A stretch of DNA of 64,000 nucleotides from Arbacia lixula. Its lineage: Eukaryota; Echinodermata; Echinoidea; Arbacioida; Arbaciidae. Made by a program: the position numbers and the translations under genes. Shown piece after piece: positions 12,392 through 28,300 of the stretch (positions are counted from its first letter, which is position 1; every line of letters starts with the position of its first letter). A model generated the notes under the pieces. That model saw only the letters and a program-made list of their open reading frames with translations, did not search any database and was not told the DNA's origin. The stretch lies in assembly GCA_963669155.1 (NCBI GenBank), contig OZ022585.1, forward strand, positions 10,062,378 through 10,126,377, given 5' to 3'.

Positions 12392-13740
12392 TCTCCCTAT
12401 CCTTTGCACTCTTTTTTCAATTTCCCCTCTCAGCCCCCCTCTCTCTCCCTTCTCTCTGTCTCTCTCTTTCTCTCTCTGTCTCTCTGTCTGTCTCTCTATC
12501 TCTCTCCCACCCTGTCCCTTTATTTATTCTCAATTTCACGTACTCTTTTATACATGTTTTTGTAATGTTTCTTTCAAAAAGAAAACCCGTTTTCGTTATG
12601 TACTCACAACTTGTTCTCTAACTTCGCAGTAATGCGTTATGATTTACTGTATCTAGTGATTCAGTTTCAATAGATGGAATACACACTGAATGTGCTGGTT
12701 GTTGCTACTCGGATAAGCCTCGGACAAGCTTTGGGTGACCATTAGAAACGTTTTGTTTGATCCTCGTGAATACAATGTGCATACATAATGAATATGGTCA
12801 TTACAAAAAAAAAGAATAAATATAAATCAGTTCAAACAAAAAAGTATTTATTTCTTATATAAAATGTTAGAAGTACAAGCAATATCTACATCATGGTTTG
12901 TTTATTCAGCAATTCACATACTGTATTCATTTGTTTGATTTATATACCCAGGGACCAGCAGCAATGTGGTAAGAAAAGCTTTCAAATCACTAGCCAATCC
13001 ACTCAGAAGTGTAAGAACTGGAATACGATCAAACGCATTATAAAATGGGTTTAAGAATGTAGCCAATCAGATGGAACATCGAATGCGCAGGTTTTAAGTT
13101 CATGATGTTAGTTGCGACGCAGCGCACCTCTGGTATCCACGATGATATGAACCACGCACTCGGCTGCGCCCTGTGCAAGTTATACTATTGTAAATACCCT
13201 CGGTACGCCGCACCTCCACAATAAAACGCACTCTCACCAGTGTTTAATGTGTATACTATTGCAACTGCTTGGAAAAATCCAATGGGCTCTGAGCATTATA
13301 AGTTGACATGGTAGTGTTACAATTGAAGTACTACACTATACAGTGTATATGCTTACAGTAATTGATATAACTGTCCCCTTCTTTGAAATAACAAATGAAG
13401 TATTAAAGCGGGTGCGCTCTCTGATCTCACGATGACCACCGCTGAACTAACAGAGTTACTTTTCACATACATAATGTATTTGACGGGAGAATGCAATTTC
13501 AATTGATATGCGCATAATATCGCAAATAATAATCGTGCACTTAATGGAATGTGCAACAATAGGATTGGATTAGTGGACGCATCTCCCTGACAACTCCTGC
13601 TTTCGTTCACCACATTCATCCTGATATGTGATAAATTTTCACAAGTGTACAAGAATCGGCTGCAGGAGTTTTCGTTTTTTAGCAAAACATTGAAGTGTGC
13701 ACGAAGTATGATAGCAGTAGTGGTACAAATGGTGAAAGTA
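12109..13740. other. Intergenic DNA with a CT-rich tract
   Basis: A (CT)n-rich tract spans about 12352-12510 and produces low-complexity Ser/Leu frames. About 12696-12755 is a copy of the dispersed block also seen near 2088-2150. The rest, including a 110-codon minus frame near 13353-13685, shows no recognisable family. Confidence 0.4.
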
Positions 13741-14163
13741 GTTAGTAGTAGCAGCAGCAGCAGCAGTAGTAGTACTAGTAAGATAATAAAAACAAGATTT
13801 CATTTACTCTATCAACCTCCTGTCGTGATAATTACTGTATATAATTACAATTATATACAGACACATGAATACATACACTATATAACTTCTTCAGTACTTA
13901 CAACACTAAGCGCACAGAATTTCTAACAATTTTACCACTATGTATAACCACATGACTTCGAATAGTATCATCGACAAATTCATTTTGTTTTGGTTCATGA
14001 TTAAAATGATTTATGATTATGTTAACGATTTTAGCAAGTTTACTCAAGTAGCATTAGTCCCATGTCGTAAAATGTTTTCCGTTTATAATATAGGACTAGG
14101 TCTACTGCGACGTAATACTACATTATGCAGATATCAATTTCTCTCTTCCAAAGAGTAATAGTG

Positions 14164-14217
<54 letters not shown>

Positions 14218-14267
14218 ACGGGAGTAATAGTAGTGTGATATTAGAGCAGCAGCAGCAGCAGCAGCAA

Positions 14268-14306
<39 letters not shown>

Positions 14307-14339
14307 CAGAAGTAGTAGTAGAAGTAGAAATAGTAGTAT

Positions 14340-14381
<42 letters not shown>

Positions 14382-14460
14382 AAGTAGTAATAACAGCAGC
14401 AACATCAGTAGTGGTAGAAGAAGTAGTAATGATTCTAGCATGTAGTGAAAGTAGTAGAAA
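13741..14460. repeat. (AGT)n / (AGC)n trinucleotide blocks
   Basis: There are short AGT/AGC runs at 13741-13780 and a long imperfect (AGT)n array with AGC interruptions at about 14158-14440. The poly-leucine minus-strand frame across the array is an artefact of the repeat. The intervening 13781-14157 is AT-rich with nothing recognised. Confidence 0.9.
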
Positions 14461-15060
14461 TCGGATAACATCACATCAGCCAATAGGTTGCGCATCTTTA
14501 CCATAGATATCGAAAACCATGTAGGCTTACTCCACATCTTTATACCAGCGGTAATGAGAGAGTTAACGCCATTAATCAATATCACCAGTTTCATCATTTT
14601 TTTTTTTTTTTTTGCATCACGTATTTCCTGCGAAGGTGCAATAATTATTGGAGGAAGGTTCCGTTTTGATGGTTTCAGGGTCGTCCGAGGTGACGCATAA
14701 TACATGCGGTTCGTTTCATCCATGCCGCTTGGACGGGATCTCAGATCATGAACAATAGTTAAAACGCTATGCATTTGGCAAGACACGAACATAGCAGAAA
14801 ATAATATACGCGATTGATCGAATCAATCTGGAATACACGCTTCAAAATGTCATCGCGCGATTTCTTTACCATCGATTAGGTCAGGCTAAAAACGACCTGA
14901 GCGATTAGGGAAGTTTTTCTAGCGGAGCGGCAGATCGTGTGAGGGCCACCTGTCGCGGCCTGGTGGTCACTAGGGTCGCTGAGAAGGGTGGAAGAGAGAG
15001 AGAAAGCAGCAATGAGCTCACTTTTAACCTCTTACTACGATCTCGATGTTTCTTTAAAGA
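14461..15060. other. Intergenic DNA, nothing recognised
   Basis: Contains a poly-T run at about 14597-14613 and a moderately GC-rich stretch near 14880-14990. No supported gene or repeat. Confidence 0.35.
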
Positions 15061-15063
15061 CAC

Positions 15064-15500
15064 GGTGTCACATTCTCAAAAGTCATGAAACTCGACAGAA
15101 ACCAGCAGTATACCCTAACAAGAACGTGTATGAAATCGTCACGAACATTTTCAGGAGGAGCGAAAAAACTATCCTAGTTTCAGCGAGTATAGTCTAATTT
15201 CGTAATCATATTGCCCCTCTCAGCGCATGATGCGAGCATTACTCCCATTGAACGCACACTTCGAATTGGACAAACGCGGATCATAGCGCAAAGCGGTCTC
15301 CGGTCTCTGGGTTCTATATGTTTCGGACGGCTTGCCCAAAACCTCTTTATAATCTACTGATCGCTATAGAGTCGCCTAACGTCAGTTTCCAGTTCTAGTA
15401 TTTGGAGGGAAGTTCTAATACAGTATCTTCTTCCACTTTCCGTGTTTTTTTTTGTTTTTTTTACAAAATCTTTGTTTTTGACCTGCGAAAGGGACACCAT
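15064..15500 (+). repeat. Dispersed repeat, copy 1 of a diverged pair
   Basis: This region aligns along its length with about 23157-23550. Shared blocks include CTCCCATTGAACG, a GATCGCTATA block, TCAGTTTC followed by GGGAGGGAAG-like sequence, and TTGACCTG(C)GAAGGGA. By eye the copies agree at roughly two thirds of positions. No coding frame is shared. The family is unknown to me. Confidence 0.6.
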
Positions 15501-15506
15501 GTCTTC

Positions 15507-15816
15507 AAAGGGATAGTTCACCCTGAAGGAAAGATGGATTCAATAAAAGCAGAAATATGAAAGAATCATGCCGATGAAGGTTTGACGAAAATTCGCCAAA
15601 GGATAACAAAAGTCATGATCTTGTCAAATTTCAAGTTTGTGACGTCACGTGCGAAGTTTCTCCTATATTTTGTGCGCTGTATAATTACATGAATTGCTTT
15701 CTTTTTTTTAATGAAGGAATATATTTTTTTCAAAGATGTTTTGTGTGTAAAAACGTGTTTCTAATGATGTATCAAATGCACAAGTAAAATGAAGCATATG
15801 CTTTTTAATTTCAGGG
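15507..15816 (+). mobile_element. MITE family A, copy 1
   Basis: The left end AGGGATAGTTCACCCTGA and the internal block GTGACGTCACGTGCGA are shared with copies at 33178, 34319 and 41597. The right end stops at TTTCAGGG, so the terminal repeat is truncated. No coding capacity. Confidence 0.75.
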
Positions 15817-17020
15817 AGAGAGAGTGGCAAAATGGGAGAAAGAAAAAATAAGCCGCCATGTAGTACTCTATGATGGTGATGATGGTAGTGGTGGTGGTGT
15901 CGTCATAGCGATTTCAATAACATTGTCAGATACCGCCTTTTTGTATTTTAGTCTAATCAATTACCCCTTTGACATCCTCCACCCCACCCCGCCGCTGCCC
16001 TTACTCTTTAACCTTCAAAAAAACAATGAAATATACACACCTCATTAGCTAAGTGCATACAGTCCCGTTAAAGATTATTTTACGTAAGAAATTATTAAAA
16101 GATAAGGAAAAATGGTAATTAATTCATTTGGTGAATGAAGGTCTTCTTTTGCATTTCATCGTCTAAAGAGTACTATAATACCATGAGTGATTTGCAAATA
16201 TAACCGGTAGCTTTCAATTTGTTCCGTCGATTCCATCGCGCTAATGATGATGATGATAATAGCGGGTATGGCCTACTGACGGTTAGAGCACTGTTCTGCG
16301 CTTTTAGTGTTACGTTCGCCTATGAATATTGAAAATCTAATTCATTAATCCGCCCATCTAGATAACGGCTGTGGAGAGAATTGTTTTGCAATGCAGATTA
16401 AACGGAAGGCTGAGATACCAGCCGAGGTGTCCGATATGTGATTGCTGCCAAGGGAATTTTAGAGGGGTTCGGGGCGGGATAGAGGTGGGGGGGGGGGGGG
16501 GGGACGGGCAGGAGTCACGCGCCACTCCTCTTCAGCATAGAATGTAACTTTTTTTTTCTTCGGACAATCAAATCTTTGACCTTCTTTGAAGACAAGTCAT
16601 GGACTATTTATGATACGGGCAGGACGGAGAAAATCAGTAGGAGTGAAAATGAATGGAGCCATAATATTTCTTTTCACGGTAGAATAGCAAGCATGCCTAT
16701 ATGACGACACCTCAAACGGGGGAACCGCGTGGCAAACGTGTTCAGGAATGTTACTGGACGATTATATAGCACAAGAAGTCAAGTAGAATATGAAGTAAAG
16801 TCAAATTCGCTTCCTTGCGTATCAACCGTCTGTGTATGCATGGCCGGCGATATTTATCACCTGTCCAATGACTGTGCTCTGATACATGCATCATGATGAT
16901 GCTGCACGCACACTGGGCGGTGCGCATGAAAGCAGCAAACGCTCTTAACATTGCCTTATATAAATCATTAGCGTGGTAATGAGAAGGTTATATTAAATCC
17001 ATTTTTTAACCTCCCCTCCC

Positions 17021-17055
<35 letters not shown>

Positions 17056-17084
17056 TTGATCTCTTTCTCCCCCACTCCAAAATG
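15817..17084. other. Intergenic DNA, nothing recognised
   Basis: Contains a poly-G run at about 16487-16503 and a (CT)n run at about 17025-17053. Small open frames near 15824-16048 and 16751-16951 have no recognisable domains. Confidence 0.35.
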
Positions 17085-18125
17085 ACCTTTTCCACAATAA
17101 ATCCAAATCCATGGATGCAGTTAAACATGGTACAAAGATAGATTACTACTTGGGGATAGACTGGTGACATTTTTGGTAAAATTCCTGAAAGTTCAGAGGT
17201 CAAAGGTCAATGAACTTTGGCAAAATTGGCTAGAAATTGCCCCAAACTTTCAATTTTTCACAATAAATTCAAACCCAATGGTGCAATTCCAACCAAACAT
17301 AGTGAAACGATGGATCACTACTTTTGGGTAGACTGGTGACATTGTTGGTGAAATTGCTGGAAGGTCAGAGGTCAAAGGTAAATGAACTTTGCAAAATTGA
17401 TATTTTTCACAATAAACCCAAATCCAAATCCAATGGCGCAATTCTAACCAAACATTCTACAGAGATGTATCACTTCATGGAGGTAGACTGGTGAAAGTTT
17501 GGGTAAAACTCCTGAGAGTTCAAAGGTCAATGAACTTTGCCAAAAATTAGCTAAAAATTGCCCCCAAAGTGATAATTTTCAAAATATATCCAAATCCAAT
17601 GGAGCAATACCAACCAAACATGGTGCAAAGATGGATCACTACTAGACTGATGACATTTTTGGTGAAATTTCTCAAAGGTCAGGGATCAAAGGTGAATGAA
17701 CTTTGCCAAAATTGACTAAAAATTGCCCCCAAATAGATATTTTTCACGTTGAATCCAATACTAATGATTCCATTCAAACCGAAGATAGTACAGAGATGAA
17801 TCACTTCATGGAAGTAGACTGGTGAAGTTTGGGTAAATTCCTGAAAGGTCAAAGGTTAATTAACTTCACCCAAAATTGGCTAATTTTAAACAAACTTGAT
17901 ACAAGGATGGATTTAGACGGACTGGTTAGATTGGAAGTCAAAGAAGTAAGAGGTCAAAAGTCAATGAACATTGCCAAACTTCGCTAAACTTGAAAAAACA
18001 GAATGCAATATTTTCATTTCATATAGGAGCAATGGTACATTGCCCACCAAACATGCACATTTTCTGAGAATAGCAAAGAGGCGGAGGCATATTTATCGAC
18101 TGCGGGGCAGTCGAATTGCTCTAGT
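17085..18125 (-). repeat. ~160-bp-period repeat array with DR1-like motifs, copy A
   Basis: Imperfect tandem units share ACTGGTGACATTTTTGGT, AGGTCAAAGGTCAATGAACT and CCAAATCCAATGG-type blocks. The array is the reverse complement of 44055-45507. It ends on the right with the same GCGGGGCAGTCGAATTGCTC terminus, and its left end is truncated next to a CT microsatellite. A perfect AGGTCAAAGGTCA lies at 17197-17209, with degraded versions in later units. Confidence 0.85.
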
Positions 18126-20395
<2,270 letters not shown>

Positions 20396-20396
20396 A

Positions 20397-20427
<31 letters not shown>

Positions 20428-20929
20428 ACACATGCACACACATATACAAAGTCACATAAGTGTTTGTATTTTCTGGACTGGTTTGAAAACTACATGTATT
20501 TTGATAAACGGCTCGCGTTCATTGTTTATTTAGATAAAGCATAAAAAAAACATTGAGATATATTTGTATTTTTTTTAAATATTTTAGACATGAGATGATC
20601 ACACACAGTAAGAATAAATTCATCCTCAGACAGACGAAATATCAAGTCAATTGTTTTGCTTTATTATTGCATGTCTTTCCACATTCTCTCTCTCCCTCTC
20701 TCCCTCTGTTTCTTAATATTTCTCGGTCTCTCATCTCCCCCTCTTCTATCTCTCTCGATCTCGTGGTTTATATCCTCCCGCCCTCACCCTTCCTCCCCCT
20801 TTTTTTCTCTTTCTCCCTTTCTCTATCTCTCTCTCTTTTTTTCTCTCTCTCTTTCTCCCACCCTTCACCCCCTTCTCTATTTCTCTCAATCTCTTGGTTT
20901 ATTTTCTCACGCCCCCCCCCCCTTTCAAC

Positions 20930-20981
<52 letters not shown>

Positions 20982-21014
20982 CCTCTCTTTTTCTCTCCCC
21001 CTCTCTCTCTCTTC

Positions 21015-21074
<60 letters not shown>

Positions 21075-21250
21075 CCTCCCCCTCTCTCTCTCTCTCTTGC
21101 CTGTCTGCATATATATGTATGTTGTCCTCACTCCCACTCCTCCCTTCCCCCTCTCTCTCCCCAGACCTCTTCCCCCTCCATCCTCCCATCCTTGTTGTGT
21201 TCATTTCCTCTCGTCTCTTTGGCCCTCTACCCCGTTGTCAAAGCCACGAG
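20396..21250. repeat. Poly-C/(CA)n run and a long CT-rich tract
   Basis: Poly-C then (CA)n occupy about 20396-20432, and an almost continuous pyrimidine tract runs from about 20682 to 21240 with pure (CT)n blocks. Ser/Leu/Pro frames on the plus strand and Arg/Glu frames on the minus strand are artefacts of this composition. Confidence 0.92.
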
Positions 21251-21941
21251 GTATTGAATATTTCATCAACATGAAATCTAAACCTCTCTCTGTATAATGG
21301 CAAGATGAGCTTTGCGACGTCCTTTCCACGTAAACGAACTCAAAGTACATTTCAAGAACAAGATTGGGCATACTTCTATCTCATACACGCCCGAGTCATT
21401 CTGGGGCAAACAGTCTCTTAAAACGAGCACATGAATATTGACTAGAACATAAACGTAAAGGTTATACTGTGAATTGAATGATTCATTTTGTTTAATTATA
21501 TATTCCAGCTGAATGGGAGTCGTATATCAAATTGGTGTTGCGGAGGAACAAACAAATCTTCACGCCTCACGTCTCCCTGAAAAAAGAAGATATTTATAGG
21601 ATATCTCCCTTCAAATAGGTTTCAACTAATGGGGATTTTCCCCGTGTTTTGCTGGGTAGAACCGAGAAAATGACGATCCATTCACTTAACGTTTCATGTG
21701 CCAACACAAAGGGCTAATGACAAATATTTGACCATTTGGTTTAAATTAATTGATTCTTAGTATTTTGATATCTACTCAGGAATGTGAATAGTATACGGGC
21801 TTGTATTTTAAAATTCTATCGTCACACCTTTCTCTATTAGAGATTTCTCTGAGTTTTATTTTATTGTACGATATTCTAATATCAATCGCTTTTTCTTCCT
21901 ATGGATTTTATTTGTCCCTGCCTTAATCTCCGCCCCCTCCC

Positions 21942-22005
<64 letters not shown>

Positions 22006-23156
22006 ATTTCTGTCTCATTCCACTCTCTATCTCTCTCTTACTCTCCTTCCCTCCCACCCACCCCTCCTCTCTATCCCTCTCGTTGATGTCTTCCCTTCCC
22101 CTCTCACTATCCAAGACTTATTCACATTGCTCTTACTACATTAAGGAGACACATTAATAAAGCACGCATGGACAAGAATTTGTGTCTATGAAACCAACAA
22201 TAAATTCCAAAAGGATATATAACGATGAATAAATGTTACTCTTTTGATTACAAATATTCATCACACATCAATAAATGACACCTTTTCCACTTTGAAAAGT
22301 GTGTCTTTACTTTGTAGTAAAATTAAGATACAAGTTGACATACTTGAAAGGGGTTAATTTAAAATGAATGTTCTATCATGTATGTAAAAACGGACTACAC
22401 GGAAAAATCATTAAAGGGTTGTAAATGTAAAAACAAAGCTATGGGATTGGGATATGACTTTAATCATCATTTAAGGCAGCAGTGTGAATTCAAAAGAGAA
22501 GTTTACTTGGAAATTTACAACAACCAAGAACATTTTAAATCAAGCACAAGCAAGAGAAATCACATCAAATCAAATCTAATCTTTTCATATCTCTTTTCTT
22601 ATTTCTCCTCTGTTGACATATTATTTATATCTGGCCCTGAAAATGCACATTGGCGAAGACACCAAGGTAATAATAGAGTACTATGAGTGTGGGACATTTC
22701 AAATAACTTGGCACTGAAGAACGTGTTCTTGTTTTGCCTGATTCTACTTAATTCATTATTAACATGTGGCACATTCACGTTGTTAGCAGGCTGTACTTTA
22801 CACATGCTGAAATACACAAACAAACAAACATTCCATTGGACAATAATGAAAGTTGATGTCGCTCATGCAGACATTCAAGTATCAATATCATATTCAAAGA
22901 AACACATTTTTCAGATCTTTATGTTCCTGTTTTTACACAAAACTCTTTCACGTTTCATTCTTGAAAATTACCAATATCATAATAAAAGAAACACACATTT
23001 CAGATTGTATGCTCCTGTTACTGAACATAATTTGTTCACATTTCACTCTGATTGTATAGGTAGGTGTTCATTGATTTTATTGGTTTGTTTTTGAATCATT
23101 GGAAACTCATGTGCAGTACATTACATTTATGTTAATTTACATTCCTTAAAAACAGG
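21251..23156. other. Intergenic DNA with a (CT)n tract
   Basis: A (CT)n tract lies at about 21942-22003. The remainder, including plus-strand frames at 22378-22686 and 22687-23094, shows no recognisable protein family or supported splice sites. Confidence 0.4.
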
Positions 23157-23550
23157 GTGTCCCATTTGCAAAAGTCATAATAACGTGTTTAAAATTGGAC
23201 AGTCATAGTTTCGCAAACATTTTCAAAAAAAGAGAAAAACTATCCGTTTACATTTGCACCACAGCGAGCATAGTCTACAGTTATAATCGTATTGTTCTTC
23301 TCAATGTGCGATGCAAACAATTCCTCCCATTGAACGAATGCACCCTAAAGCGGACCATAGCGCACAGCCGTCTCCGTTCTCTAGGCTATATTTTTCGGAC
23401 AAACCAGCCCCAAACCTCCTGATCGCTATAATTTTGCTTAAGGTCAGTTTCTAGCTGTATTATTGGGAGGGAAGTAGTCCATGGTTTTTACAAATTGTTA
23501 TTGCTTTGACCTGCAGAAGGGATGCCCTGTCTTTAAACACATCATGATTA
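23157..23550 (+). repeat. Dispersed repeat, copy 2 of a diverged pair
   Basis: Aligns with 15064-15500 over its whole length with many small gaps. The best preserved blocks are the CTCCCATTGAACG block and the TTTGACCTGC(A)GAAGGGA block at the right. It has no coding frame. Confidence 0.6.
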
Positions 23551-24896
23551 CGTTGTCTTATGGTCAACCGTTCCACCTGTCATGTGAGCTGATTGAGCCT
23601 TTTTTGTGTGTGTGTAATCAATGATCTTCTTCCAGAGAGTGGTCTTCTGTAATTGACTTTATCTCTTTTTTCATTTCTTATTTTTACATGGAAATGAACA
23701 AAGATAATATCTCCTTCAAATATGCTTTCCTATGATACACAATTCTTTAATCCTTTGTATGCTAGATAAAACGCTACTCTAAAAGGATTTGTGTGTATTA
23801 CCCGTGTCCAAATGCATCAATGGCGCATCAAGAATTAATAAAAACACAATCTTGTGTTATTCTTTCAGCTGTGTCCTATCCAGGTATGTGGTCAAAATAA
23901 GAAAATGCACGAAAGAAAATAAATAGTTACGTCACTGCAATAGTCATTTACAAGTATAATCCCCTGTCCTGAATGGCTCTATAGGAAGAAACAGCACTGC
24001 AAGTGAGTCTATTTTCAATACAAGAGAGTTATTATGTAGCCTATGTTCATAAAGTACCATGAATAAACTGTACACTATCATTATTTACAGTTTTAAAACA
24101 ATAACCCAGAACTTTGGGTTTCAACAAGTCATCAGGAAGCAAGGAGTCGATCAAGTCTGAAGGGGCATCTTTGTGAGACCGAAGTTTAAAAAAAGTGTGG
24201 ATATTTCTCGGCTGGACTTCATCATACCAAAGTGGCAAACTAGCGCGCTATTTGGTTGGAGAATTCTTCCAGAAAAATGCTGGGAAACGTTGCAAGAAAG
24301 CAGGGTCGCGTGTGTACACGAGATCAAAATTACAATGGAAGATATCTTAGGTTTGCCGTACACCGCAACACGTAACAGCTGCAACTGAGAGCTATCAGCT
24401 ACAATATGAATGAGCAAACTTACCAGCCATTTGCTTTATTTTGGAATACCAGACAATCTTCCCAGGCAGACAGTCAGAATGTTGTCAGAATGTATATTAG
24501 GGGATTGTGGGTACTTTTGCATCATATTTCATGGAAAAGGGAGGGATGTATATTTCATAAAATTGCATAAAACAAAAGGGACGTTTATTCCATAAAATAT
24601 GACCCGATTCAAAAGGGTTAGAAAAAAACAAACAAGACTCATCATTCCTTTAAAATTAGAATGGTTGGAAGGTATGATTTGGGGCTAATGCAGACTGTTA
24701 TTGAGAGCAGTAACAGGTGGATGAAAGAGGTTCACTGCACAGTGTCATGTAGTACCAAAGCAGGTGATATACCAGGCACACCTCTGCCAATAACACACGT
24801 CACTTGATCACGCAGTTTGTATGCTCCTGTGAATTGATGACATTTGTTACCATGGTTCCCCCAAGAGGGCTCACCACTTAACTTTTTGATAAAGGG
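23551..24896. other. Intergenic DNA; possible PSMG1 3' UTR at its right end
   Basis: Both strands are open near 24151-24417 without any recognisable domain. Minus-strand AATAAA signals at 24589-24584 and 24440-24435 are possible poly(A) signals for the PSMG1 gene, whose stop codon is at 25246-25248. This is only a guess from position. Confidence 0.35.
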
Positions 24897-25160
24897 ACTG
24901 GGAGCAATGTGGACTAGTGGTACGAGTTATCATGCAAGAGATCCTGGGTTCAAGCCCGGCCTCGTATGGACACCATAGGACAAAGTGCATCGCTCATGCT
25001 CGTCCCTCTCAACCCAAGGTGGAGTAAATGGGCACCTGACAAGAGCTATTCCTGATCTAAGTAGATCTCATCTTACCTCTAGCTCTGAATACCGCAGCAA
25101 GGCTAAAATCAAGCGCTTTGAGTTGTACCTGGCGCTAGGGAACCACCATATATAAAAAAA
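24897..25160 (+). mobile_element. tRNA-derived SINE, copy 1
   Basis: RNA polymerase III promoter boxes are present: box A TGGACTAGTGG (24910-24920) and box B GGTTCAAGCCC (24947-24957). A conserved body follows (GTCCCTCTCAACCCA, ATTCCTGATCTAA). The tail has TCAAGCGCTTTGAG and ends in an A-rich run. The same family occurs at 54934-55240. It lies directly downstream of the PSMG1 stop codon in opposite orientation, so it may be part of the 3' UTR. Confidence 0.85.
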
Positions 25161-25245
25161 ATTGTTTATAATGCATCTGTTTCCTCAAATCATCCTATTA
25201 TATCAGGATAAACACTTGGAAGACATAGATGCATGCTGGGAATTC

Positions 25246-25323
25246 TCAGATGTACAGCGAGCCGGTATCTTTCATGAAGGCATACAGCATCTTCTCTTCA
25301 GCAGCAAGCTGCTTTGAAATGTC
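25246..25323 (-). CDS. PSMG1: PSMG1 coding exon 7 (C-terminus)
   Basis: Encodes DISKQLAAEEKMLYAFM and ends SLYI followed by TGA, matching the human tail (STEILKKLMTTNEIQSNIYT) in length and in its final hydrophobic-Tyr motif. The C-terminal hydrophobic-Tyr-X motif of PAC1 is known to insert into alpha-ring pockets. Here it reads Leu-Tyr-Ile. Acceptor TTCATTTCCAG. Confidence 0.92.
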   Translation of the reverse strand, partial: DISKQLAAEEKMLYAFMKDTGSLYI

Positions 25324-28300
25324 CTGGAAATGAAGTACAAAAAAAAAATGATTTTGTTATATCCATGTAGCGTAGAAATGCCACAATATTTCAAGAGTTT
25401 GTAAAAGATCTAGGATATTTCAAAGGGGAAGGAACACAAACATAAAGATGACTTGTATGATATCAGGAAAATCAGAAAAATGGATTGATCAAGACCTACA
25501 ACGATTGATTCAGACAAAGTTCAGGACAGTTACCAGTATTAACATGACAAATGTATTTAAAAACTCTAACCGCAAGAACCTCTCTGGGTCTTGTTTTCTT
25601 TAAGATGCTTCTGCACAATTTCAATAAATGAAAAGTCCATCTAGCATGTGCGTCAATACACATATCAATGGAGTTGTCATTAAGGTTACTGAAAGATTAG
25701 GTTTCATGGTTCTTAACCCGTACACTATGAATATTTCAGGCCAGTGCTCCCAGCCAGAAAAGAGATTATTTTAAGGCTTCCCAGCTTCCACTGTACCTTG
25801 TGTATTGTGCATGTGCACACTATTGATAAACAAAGGGTGAATGTTGATCGTAAAAGGTTGGTAGCGAGAATTGCCATTGTGTCTACTGGATGTTTTGCAT
25901 TGTTACTAAAAACATGCTGCAAGTGCATGTAATGTGTATTATAGAATGGGTGTCAGAATCTCTGCAATCTGATTGGTTAATTACCTGTAATTTACTATGC
26001 ATTGTTTTTTACTGGCAGCACGCGATATCAAGACGATATCGCGATATCGCGAGAATTAATATGATCGATACCGATATTGTTTACCGTAAATGGCGGCACC
26101 CACGAAACTCGAGAAGCTTCGGTAAAGTTAGGTGAAGAATTGAAACAAATTTTGGACGATTTAGACGTTGTCAGTTAGTATAAATTTATCCCACAGCATC
26201 GAACACTCATTTTCTACATTCAAGCGCTCTGCAGGAGTGAAACACGTTAATTTGGAAGTAATATCTAACGGAGAAGTGGACAAACTCGGGTCTGAATTCT
26301 ACGTTGTCGCAGCACTGTAAGAGTGTGTGCTGCGGTGAGTTGCCTACTAGAGCATGTACACTGTACATTACGAATACGTTCGTTTGGGCACTCGACGCCA
26401 CTCTGGACAATCGCAGTAAATTGCAGTAAATCTGTCTTTCCTGATATGAAGTGGTTGTTATCAAATCGAAGCTTGATGAACTTGGTAGTTCTAAACATAA
26501 AGACTTTATTTGTCCACTTGACATGGTGTATGGAGAAAATCATGTCATATTTTAGCTGTGTTATTTGGACACTTGTCAACGTGAAAGAAGACAACAATTT
26601 TAGTCTTGACAGATTTTCCAATCATTGATGATGAAGATGGATCTCTGCTATCTGATTGGTCAATCACAGCCATGCGTCAGTAATTCTGGCCATGCATCCG
26701 GTAAATTATGTTAATGGAGATTTTACCCTTTTTTTATCAGATTTTGGGGCCCATTCCATAAAACAGATGATGCACAGGTTTATTTTGTGGGTCTGTAGGA
26801 TTGTGTACACTCGTTACCTCTGAATTTTGCCCGAAACCCACTCGGCTTCGCCTCGTGGGTTCAGGCAATTCAGAGGTAACTTGTGTACACAATTCCTACC
26901 GACCCACTCAAACCTGTGCATCATTTGTATACTATTGTATAAAGACTTCCTCTAGAGATGGATATACCATATTTAGTAAAAATCTTTCCTACACAACTTT
27001 TCTCCAAAGAAGTTCAACAAATATGACCCTGAACTGTAGCTAAATAATTCAAGTACTGAATGCACATCAACAACATTCAAATACAAGGTGTTTGGCGAAC
27101 CACGAGTCTCACCTAATTTCGCAATCGATAAACAGTGCAAAGTTTTTTTTTTCTTCAAATATTTAAAATGGTGCCGAGATGACTTTTGACCTCATTATCC
27201 TCATCAACACACGTGGTATTACCCAAGAATCATTTGTACCAAGTGTTTTCACCATTGATGCAGAAATAAAGAAATGAGAGCAAGTCAAACAAAAACTTTG
27301 AAAAAATTGATGCCGATGTCCTCATCATTTGAGCTTTTGCCCCCATCAGCCTCATGACGACATATGTGGTATTACCCAAGGATCACTTGTATCAAGTTTG
27401 ATCACAAATGATGCAAAAATAAACAAATGAGAGCAAGTTGACACAAAAACTTTAACATTTTTGTAATGACATGGCCTCATATCATTTGACCTTTTGACCC
27501 CATCATCCTAGTGATGACACATGTGGTATCAACCAAGAATCATTTGTACCAAGTTTGATCACAATTGATGCAGAAATTAAGAAATGCGAGCAAGTTAAAC
27601 AAAAACTTTAACTTTTTTTAACAGACCACTAGATCTCTGCCGAACTTTGTTCAGGCCAGACAAAAATGAAGAAGTACGAAGTAAGAAGTAAGAACGATAC
27701 GTTTCTGTGAATCAGGTATTCCTATTTCTGAGTAGGAAATTTCAGAACCGGGAATCCCCGGTTCCCGTAGAAAATGGATTAATTACATGCTTTTGAGAAG
27801 TCACAGACTTGCCACTTGCCAGCATACAAATATTTATTCAACTCGACCCAGGGACAGAGAGTGATATATCTAAGGCATCTTGTCAAAAGTTCAACAAACA
27901 AAAGACTGCGGTTATCTCCGCGATTCCTGCTTGCGATCTTTTCAATGAAAAGCTCGATAATCCCCGTCCTTTTCAATATACAGCCGCCAGCGTGCTTTCT
28001 GTTCAAAAGACATGTGCAGTCCTTTCCTCACTGCAATCCACTTGGTCACTTTTGACAAGTAAATACGTTGCGGCCGGAATGAAACAAAAGACCGGCCGGA
28101 CTATCATTGGAACACTGGCCTTTCTGGTCTTTTCAACCATTGGACTGCTATTCAGGAAAGATGGAAGTTTAAAGGCCCATCTATTCTTTTCTCTAAAAGA
28201 CGTGGCGGGGACGGTCAACACGTTTTGACAAGGTGCCTAAGTGTATGTTGGAAAGGACAAGCTTTGAGCACTGCTTACCGGTATGAAGGGCTTGACGATG

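Noticed and set aside
14241-14792. 183-codon poly-leucine open frame
   Set aside because: It is the translation of an (AGT)n trinucleotide array and has no other coding evidence.
20553-21297. Long Ser/Leu/Pro and Arg/Glu open frames
   Set aside because: All are readings of a CT/GA-rich tract; several frames on both strands are open at once.
24151-24417. Overlapping open frames on both strands near the PSMG1 3' end
   Set aside because: No recognisable domain or splice signals.
27809-28228. 139-codon open frame on the plus strand
   Set aside because: No recognisable domain, no promoter or splice context, and the opposite strand is also open; left as unrecognised.
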